A stretch of 20,026 nt of DNA from an uncultured Anaeroplasma sp. GTDB lineage: Bacteria > Bacillota_I > Bacilli_A > Acholeplasmatales > Anaeroplasmataceae. Shown piece after piece: positions 15,714 to 20,026 of the stretch. Position 1 is the stretch's first letter. Each line of letters starts with the position of its first letter. Position numbers and translations under genes: made by a program. Location: NCBI GenBank assembly GCA_934216145.1, contig CAKQBG010000041.1:1-20026 (forward strand). Reading direction: 5' to 3'. The notes beneath the pieces are model-generated. The model ran no database searches, was not told the DNA's origin, and saw nothing but the letters and a program-made list of their open reading frames with translations.

Positions 15714-15878
15714 TTATTTTTCATTATAATTTGTTAAATAATCATCATCAAATATCCATATTTCTTTAGCTTCCTCTTTATCATAAGATGCATTAATTAA
15801 TCTTTCTGGGATAAAAATAATATCATTACTTTCGTTTTCACTTTCATCCTTAATTATTTTTTTCATTTTATATTTCAT
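15714..15878 (-). CDS. Small charged protein, function unknown
   Basis: This 54-residue open frame starts MKYKMKKIIKDESENE and ends EIWIFDDDYLTNYNEK, a basic start and an acidic remainder with no membrane segment. I do not recognise a family. The start at ATG 15878 has GGTG 6 bases upstream, a weak ribosome binding site. The frame is open back to 15923, but that extension runs into the terminator of the upstream gene and is unlikely to be translated. No clear promoter of its own is seen, though the AT-rich stretch 15880-15920 could hold one. It lies between the four-helix membrane protein gene and the M16 peptidase gene, all on the minus strand. The existence of this gene is plausible, not certain. 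Confidence 0.45.
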   Translation of the reverse strand: MKYKMKKIIKDESENESNDIIFIPERLINASYDKEEAKEIWIFDDDYLTNYNEK

Positions 15879-15921
15879 ATTAACACCATTCATATTATTT
15901 GAAATATAAAAATAAATATAC

Positions 15922-15964
15922 AAAAAAAACTCAATCTCATATTCATAGAATACAAAATTGAGTT
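15922..15964 (-). terminator. Intrinsic terminator of the four-helix membrane protein gene
   Basis: On the minus strand AACTCAAT (15957-15964) pairs with ATTGAGTT (15928-15935), with a nested TATTC/GAATA stem inside, and the T run covers 15922-15929. It begins 13 bases after the TAA stop of the upstream gene. Confidence 0.75.
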
Positions 15965-15976
15965 AATTTAATATTA

Positions 15977-16444
15977 TTACTTTTTAGATACAAATGGTCT
16001 AACAAGAATAACTAAAGCAGCAACGAATGCTAAAATTGCACTAAAAATAGCACCAATTCCTAATGATGGATTTGCATATGAAGAAATTGAAACACCGTTA
16101 ATTGTCGTTAATGAATTTAAGCATGGAACAGCTAATAAGAAAAATACTCCAGTAGCGATTAATACTAATGCTGCTAAAAAGCACATATATTTCTTACATG
16201 AAAGCTTTGTTTTTGTAGCATCTAAGAATGCAATAAAAGCTATTAATACTAATGCAACAATTAATAAAACTAATGCAACAATATATAATGTTCCTCCATT
16301 TCCAATTAAGTTATATGCATTACCAGCGCTTGAAGTTTGCTTAAATGCTGTTACATTAACACAAGAGCCTGTCATTGCGATAAAACAACAACCTGCAACA
16401 ATGAATGCAACAAAATCAACTAATAAACCAATATATTTTTTCAT
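15977..16444 (-). CDS. Four-helix membrane protein, function unknown
   Basis: The 155-residue product has four hydrophobic stretches at about 5-25, 53-72, 86-106 and 127-150, and two short extracytoplasmic loops by hydrophobicity. The first loop is rich in Ser, Gly, Asn and Thr (CVNVTAFKQTSSAGNAYNLIGNGG), an arrangement reminiscent of tetraspan proteins. I recognise no family. The start is firm: AAGGAGGTTAAGTTTTA precedes the ATG, and an extended -10 promoter lies upstream. It has its own terminator, so it is a single transcription unit. Codon choice is slightly less AT-extreme than neighbours because of many Ala, Gly and Val codons, which does not by itself indicate transfer. Confidence 0.85.
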   Translation of the reverse strand: MKKYIGLLVDFVAFIVAGCCFIAMTGSCVNVTAFKQTSSAGNAYNLIGNGGTLYIVALVLLIVALVLIAFIAFLDATKTKLSCKKYMCFLAALVLIATGVFFLLAVPCLNSLTTINGVSISSYANPSLGIGAIFSAILAFVAALVILVRPFVSKK

Positions 16445-16466
16445 TAAAACTTAACCTCCTTAATTA

Positions 16467-16494
16467 ATTATATCATTATTAAATTTAAAGTAAA
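16467..16494 (-). promoter_or_regulatory. Extended -10 promoter of the four-helix membrane protein gene
   Basis: On the minus strand TGATATAAT (16467-16475) is an extended -10, and TTTACT (16489-16494) lies 16 bases upstream as -35. The leader is short and contains AAGGAGG. Confidence 0.6.
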
Positions 16495-16509
16495 TGCTAA
16501 TTAATAGTT

Positions 16510-16537
16510 TTTAAACAAATTAATAGTATTGTTTAAA
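16510..16537 (-). other. AT-only inverted repeat at the end of the ATPase gene
   Basis: TTTAAACAA (16510-16518) and TTGTTTAAA (16529-16537) form a 9-bp stem overlapping the TAA stop (16533-16535). Only the plus strand has a T run after the stem, so as a minus-strand terminator it is weak. No other terminator is visible before the next promoter. Confidence 0.35.
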
Positions 16538-18809
16538 TTTTTCTAGAATCATGACATGTAAAATAGATAATTTGATATTTCTTTGATACAGTTTTAATAA
16601 GCTTTTTACATAATATAAGCTTTTCATCATCAAAATTCACAAAAGGATCATCGAATATTACAAAAGGTTTCTCGTTAGGATATAAACAATCAATTAACGC
16701 AAGTCTCATACATAAAGATATAATAGCCTGTAATCCTCTAGAATATAAATCTAAATCCTTTAAGCCATTTTCAGTAACAAATTGAAATTTAAAATCAGTA
16801 TCAATATTATATTCATCGTTATTTAACATTAGTTTAACATATTTATTAATACTCTTCTTCATAGGTTGAACATATTTTTCTAATAATGAATTTTGAGATT
16901 TAGTAAGCATTTCTAATGTAGTATCTAATAAACGATATTCCTCATCAAGCTTCTTTGCCTCATTATTTAGCATTTCATATTTGCACTTCAATTCATCAAG
17001 CTTTTGAATATCAGCTTCAAACTCAATGATTTTATTAGAATCACATGTTTTCTCTTCATTTATTAAAGCTATTTCAGCATCAAGCTTTTCAATCTGTACA
17101 TTTAAAGCATGAACATCTATTTCAACAAATGAATTCTTTGAATTTAAATTATTTTCAATAATATATTTATTAATATAATTTATTTTAGCATTTAAATTAG
17201 CTTCGATATCCTTTTTATTTCTTAAATGAGTATTAAGCTCACCAATCTTTTCCTCTGTACTTAAAGCTGTAGTATTAAATCTAGTTAAGAAATCATTAAC
17301 CTCTTTACTTAATTCATTAATTTTAGCTTCTCTAGCTAATCTCTCTTTATTTTTCTCATCATATTCAGCTTTTAATTCTGAATATTTTTGGGCATTACTT
17401 CTAACGGTATATAAATTATTTGAATAATCATTAGAATAAATATGATATTTAGAGAAAAAGGCTCTAATTTCTTCTTCGGTTGACCGCAATTCATAATCGT
17501 ATGATTTAACCTGATCTAACCCCTTAGGCTGATTCTTACTAGAATTAACAAGGAAAAATACTAAAGATAATATATATCCTAAAACAGAAACAATTAATAC
17601 ACAAACGCCAATAAGCTTAAATAATATTGATGTATCTCCCTCTGTAAAAAATGAATAACCAAATATACCAAATCCAGCAAGTAAAATAATAGAGCTTATA
17701 ATTGTAAATGTAATAGCTAAAATAGGTTTATGCTTTTCTGGTTCTTTTTCGTGAGCTGAAATAATACCTTTAATATTATTTAACTTTTCAATTTTTTTAC
17801 CTATAGCAGCTAAATCTATAGCAGTAGGAATTTCATATTTAGCTAAGGATTCCTCAAGCTGATTTAATCTTTCGTATACACTTGAATTTTTTTCTTTAAC
17901 CCAGTTATATTCTCTTTCTAATGACATAAGCTCTTTATTTTTAGTTCTTATATTCATCAATTCTTCAACTGTTAATTCATTATTGTTAAATATTTCATTA
18001 TTTTTATCTAGCTTTTCCTTAGTTAAATTAACATCATCCTCATATTTTTTCAATACCGCAAGCTTTGTTTGACTCTCCTGAGCCTTTGTATAATCAATTA
18101 TTTTTTGATTTATTTTTTTCTTTTCCTCATTTAATTTAATTAATTCCTTATTCTTTATTTCAAGGCCTTCTTGAATTAAAGTAATACCTGCAACCTTATT
18201 AATACAATCATCAATTTCAGCTTCAATATCTTGCATTTCTTTTTTCTTATCAATAATTATACCTTTTTTGCTATTAAATCTAATTTGATGCATACGATTT
18301 GTAAGAATTAGACAAGCATCATCAAAGCTTTCAGAATCATCAGTACCACCTATCAAATTTGCAAGCTTAGCTTCAATATCACTACCAAAGCCATCATCAA
18401 TTTCATATTCAGGAATATAAATACTTCTTTCAAATGAATCCTCATTTAGATTTAAAAATTTCTCTCCAACATTAGAATCAAAATCCTTAAGCTCAACTCC
18501 AGATTTTAAATCATAAATATTAAATGTATCTAATGAAGACTTTTTAGGATTAAATTGACGTTCTATTTTATATTGCTTTCCATCAACCTCAATTACCAGT
18601 CCACCACCAAAACTTGTTATATTCTTCCATGGTGTATATTTAATTCGATCCTGTTTATTTAATCCAAATAGCATTGATTTTATGAATATTGTTAGAGTAG
18701 TTTTACCCCAACCATTTTCCTGATATATAGTATTTAATGTAGAAGAAAAATCATATGTGAAATTAGATATTTTACCAAAATTATCAATATAAACACTTAA
18801 TAGTTTCAT
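16533..18809 (-). CDS. Rad50/SbcC-like ATPase with membrane hairpin (YhaN-like)
   Basis: The 758-residue AAA/SMC-type ATPase should work with the adjacent nuclease in DNA end processing or repair. The N terminus (MKLLSVYIDNFGKISNFTYDF) leads to the P-loop ENGWGKTTL at 31-39, with Lys36 and Thr37. The first P-loop Gly is replaced, as is usual for this Firmicutes ENGWGK subfamily. Long coiled coils cover about 185-345 and 430-640. Between them two hydrophobic helices at about 362-388 and 396-422 form a membrane hairpin where Rad50 has its zinc hook, and no CxxC is seen there. The C terminus holds an SRGLQAIISLCMRLAL signature and Walker B VIFDD at 717-721, then FTCHDSR. The length is intermediate between small AAA proteins and SbcC. 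The start is one base after the nuclease stop, with AAGGAGG inside that gene. Confidence 0.88.
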   Translation of the reverse strand: MKLLSVYIDNFGKISNFTYDFSSTLNTIYQENGWGKTTLTIFIKSMLFGLNKQDRIKYTPWKNITSFGGGLVIEVDGKQYKIERQFNPKKSSLDTFNIYDLKSGVELKDFDSNVGEKFLNLNEDSFERSIYIPEYEIDDGFGSDIEAKLANLIGGTDDSESFDDACLILTNRMHQIRFNSKKGIIIDKKKEMQDIEAEIDDCINKVAGITLIQEGLEIKNKELIKLNEEKKKINQKIIDYTKAQESQTKLAVLKKYEDDVNLTKEKLDKNNEIFNNNELTVEELMNIRTKNKELMSLEREYNWVKEKNSSVYERLNQLEESLAKYEIPTAIDLAAIGKKIEKLNNIKGIISAHEKEPEKHKPILAITFTIISSIILLAGFGIFGYSFFTEGDTSILFKLIGVCVLIVSVLGYILSLVFFLVNSSKNQPKGLDQVKSYDYELRSTEEEIRAFFSKYHIYSNDYSNNLYTVRSNAQKYSELKAEYDEKNKERLAREAKINELSKEVNDFLTRFNTTALSTEEKIGELNTHLRNKKDIEANLNAKINYINKYIIENNLNSKNSFVEIDVHALNVQIEKLDAEIALINEEKTCDSNKIIEFEADIQKLDELKCKYEMLNNEAKKLDEEYRLLDTTLEMLTKSQNSLLEKYVQPMKKSINKYVKLMLNNDEYNIDTDFKFQFVTENGLKDLDLYSRGLQAIISLCMRLALIDCLYPNEKPFVIFDDPFVNFDDEKLILCKKLIKTVSKKYQIIYFTCHDSRKI

Positions 18810-18810
18810 A

Positions 18811-19869
18811 TCAAATTTCCTCCTTCATTAGAGCTTTAATACCATATTCAATTATTTTATTTTTTTTATCAGAAGAAAAATTAGAGCTTAATACATTTCT
18901 AATGAATTCTCCCTTTAAAGAAATATCATTCTCATATTGTTTTGGATTAATTTTAAGCTTAGATTTATCAATAACTCTAGCAAAATAATAGTTATCCTTA
19001 AGGTTTTCTTCTAAATTTTCTGTTTGCTTAATTAAATCTAAATCATAAAATCCCTTTAAAGCTATTTGAATAATATCCTCTTGGCTTACATTCTTAATTG
19101 TCTTTGTAACCTGTCTTTTCACTTCAGTCCAAGATTCTAAATCGGTAATATCAATATCGAAATTATATAAAGTTCTTTTCGCAAATTCTACAAATTGAGA
19201 TGTTAAATTATAATTACTTATATCAATTAATGAAAATCCTTTTTTACCAATTTCATCAAAGCCTCTACCCTCTAAACAGCCCGGATATACATAAACTCCT
19301 CTAGTGTCAAAGCTTTCATGTTGATAATTGTGAATATGACCTAATGCTAAATAATCAATATTTTTATTCTTCAATCTAGAAAGATCTATTTTTCCTTCGC
19401 CATCAATTGGCCCATGTATCATAACAATATTAAGCTTATCTTTTTTTAATGATAGGGTATCATACATATATTTTTCACTTACATCATTAAAATTAATTCC
19501 AGTTATATCAAATTCATCATAAGAATAGCTTGTCCAGGTATCAGAAAATACCTTTAGATTCTTTGGCATATTATCTATCGAAAGCAAAAATGATTCTTCA
19601 TCATGATTTCCAGCTACATAAAAAAAATCAATTGAACTATTTTCTTCAATCAATCCTAGAATGTAAGATTTAGTCTTTAAGGATATTCTATTCTTATCAA
19701 ATAAATCTCCAGATATTAAAATGATATGAATTCCATTATCTATAGCATAATTTATTAATCTTTCAAAATTATAAAGTAATTCTCTTCTTCTTTCCTTTTG
19801 AATATTAGAATCAAGATTAGTTGACAAAGAAGAATCTAAATGAAGATCGGCTGTATGTATTATTCTCAT
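18811..19869 (-). CDS. SbcD/Mre11-like metallophosphoesterase nuclease (YhaO-like)
   Basis: The 352-residue protein is a calcineurin-like phosphoesterase of the Mre11/SbcD DNA exonuclease group. All metal-site motifs are present: Asp8 and His10 in TADLHLD, Asp55 in SGDLFD, Asn88 and His89 in AGNHDE, His152 in IHGP, and His178 and His180 in LGHIH. The C-terminal 130 residues form a less conserved capping and ATPase-binding part. The start is ATG 19869 with CGGAGGCAAAT upstream; an in-frame ATG six codons earlier lacks an SD. The stop TGA is one base from the start of the ATPase gene, and the AAGGAGG for that gene lies within this one, so the two are coupled and probably form a 2:2 complex. No obvious -10/-35 pair was found upstream in the AT-rich leader. 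Confidence 0.93.
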   Translation of the reverse strand: MRIIHTADLHLDSSLSTNLDSNIQKERRRELLYNFERLINYAIDNGIHIILISGDLFDKNRISLKTKSYILGLIEENSSIDFFYVAGNHDEESFLLSIDNMPKNLKVFSDTWTSYSYDEFDITGINFNDVSEKYMYDTLSLKKDKLNIVMIHGPIDGEGKIDLSRLKNKNIDYLALGHIHNYQHESFDTRGVYVYPGCLEGRGFDEIGKKGFSLIDISNYNLTSQFVEFAKRTLYNFDIDITDLESWTEVKRQVTKTIKNVSQEDIIQIALKGFYDLDLIKQTENLEENLKDNYYFARVIDKSKLKINPKQYENDISLKGEFIRNVLSSNFSSDKKNKIIEYGIKALMKEEI

Positions 19870-19964
19870 ATTTGCCTCCGAAAACACGAACTTAAAATAA
19901 TTTTAACACAATATATAAAAAAAAAGAATATGAAAATAGAATTAAATTCAGGTTCTTTAAATTC

Positions 19965-20026
19965 TGAGGTAGGTAGGTAGTTACCCTCTTAAAAATTGAG
20001 GTAGGCAATGATTTAATACCTCTTTT
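19965..20026. repeat. Two tandem GAGGTAGG hairpins at the window edge
   Basis: TGAGGTAGG occurs at 19965-19973 and 19997-20005, 32 bases apart. Each copy is followed by a complementary arm: TTACCCTC ending at 19988 (with one bulged C) and TACCTC ending at 20022, each followed by TT or TTTT. The first copy also contains a short GGTA microsatellite (GGTAGGTAGGTAG). They may be tandem terminators of a gene beyond the right edge, or a structured RNA or repeat family cut by the window boundary. Confidence 0.5.

Overview
The window is very AT-rich, compactly coded DNA from a low-GC Bacillota-type bacterium. Genes carry strong GGAGG-type ribosome binding sites and TATAAT promoters, several with an extended -10. 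TGG encodes Trp, while TGA serves as a real stop at tight gene junctions (the potB/potC overlap and the nuclease/ATPase junction), so the genetic code is 11 and not the Mollicutes code 4. The gene set (DegV, a YlbJ-like membrane protein, a Firmicutes-type U32 protein, a YhaN-like ATPase) fits a gut-type Erysipelotrichia, Bacilli or related lineage. The sequence alone does not fix the genus.

Layout. 1-2276: an intact MATE efflux transporter (+) lies between two decayed minus-strand genes, a frameshifted response regulator and a pyridoxamine-phosphate-oxidase-like (Nim) pseudogene with a frameshift and an in-frame stop. 2294-3240: a DegV fatty-acid-binding protein with its own promoter region, terminator and an upstream perfect palindrome. 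3230-7624: a complete polyamine importer operon on the minus strand, potA-potB-potC-potD, with a GNAT acetyltransferase as last gene. 7695-8783: a YlbJ-like polytopic membrane protein (+) whose 3' end overlaps a convergent small membrane protein (-). 8859-12250: branched-chain aminotransferase ilvE coupled by a TAATG junction to a large U32/DUF3656 protein (+). 12180-12763: a gene-poor stretch with terminators, short repeats and perhaps decayed sequence. 12764-15649: a large M16C (PreP-like) zinc oligopeptidase (-). 15714-16475: two small uncharacterised genes (-). 16533-19869: an SbcD/Mre11-like nuclease and a YhaN/Rad50-like ATPase with a membrane hairpin, forming a two-gene operon (-). 19965-20026: two tandem GAGGTAGG hairpins at the right edge.

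How the genes work together. Two units are functionally clear. In the pot operon, an ATPase, two permeases and a lipoprotein import spermidine or putrescine, and the co-transcribed acetyltransferase may modify a polyamine or be a passenger. The nuclease/ATPase pair should form a Mre11-Rad50-like complex, apparently tethered to the membrane. The remainder is housekeeping. No CRISPR array, intact mobile element, RNA gene or obviously new multi-gene system is visible. The most interesting leads are the membrane-tethered nuclease/ATPase pair, the palindrome in front of degV, the orphan YlbJ-like gene, and the edge hairpins.
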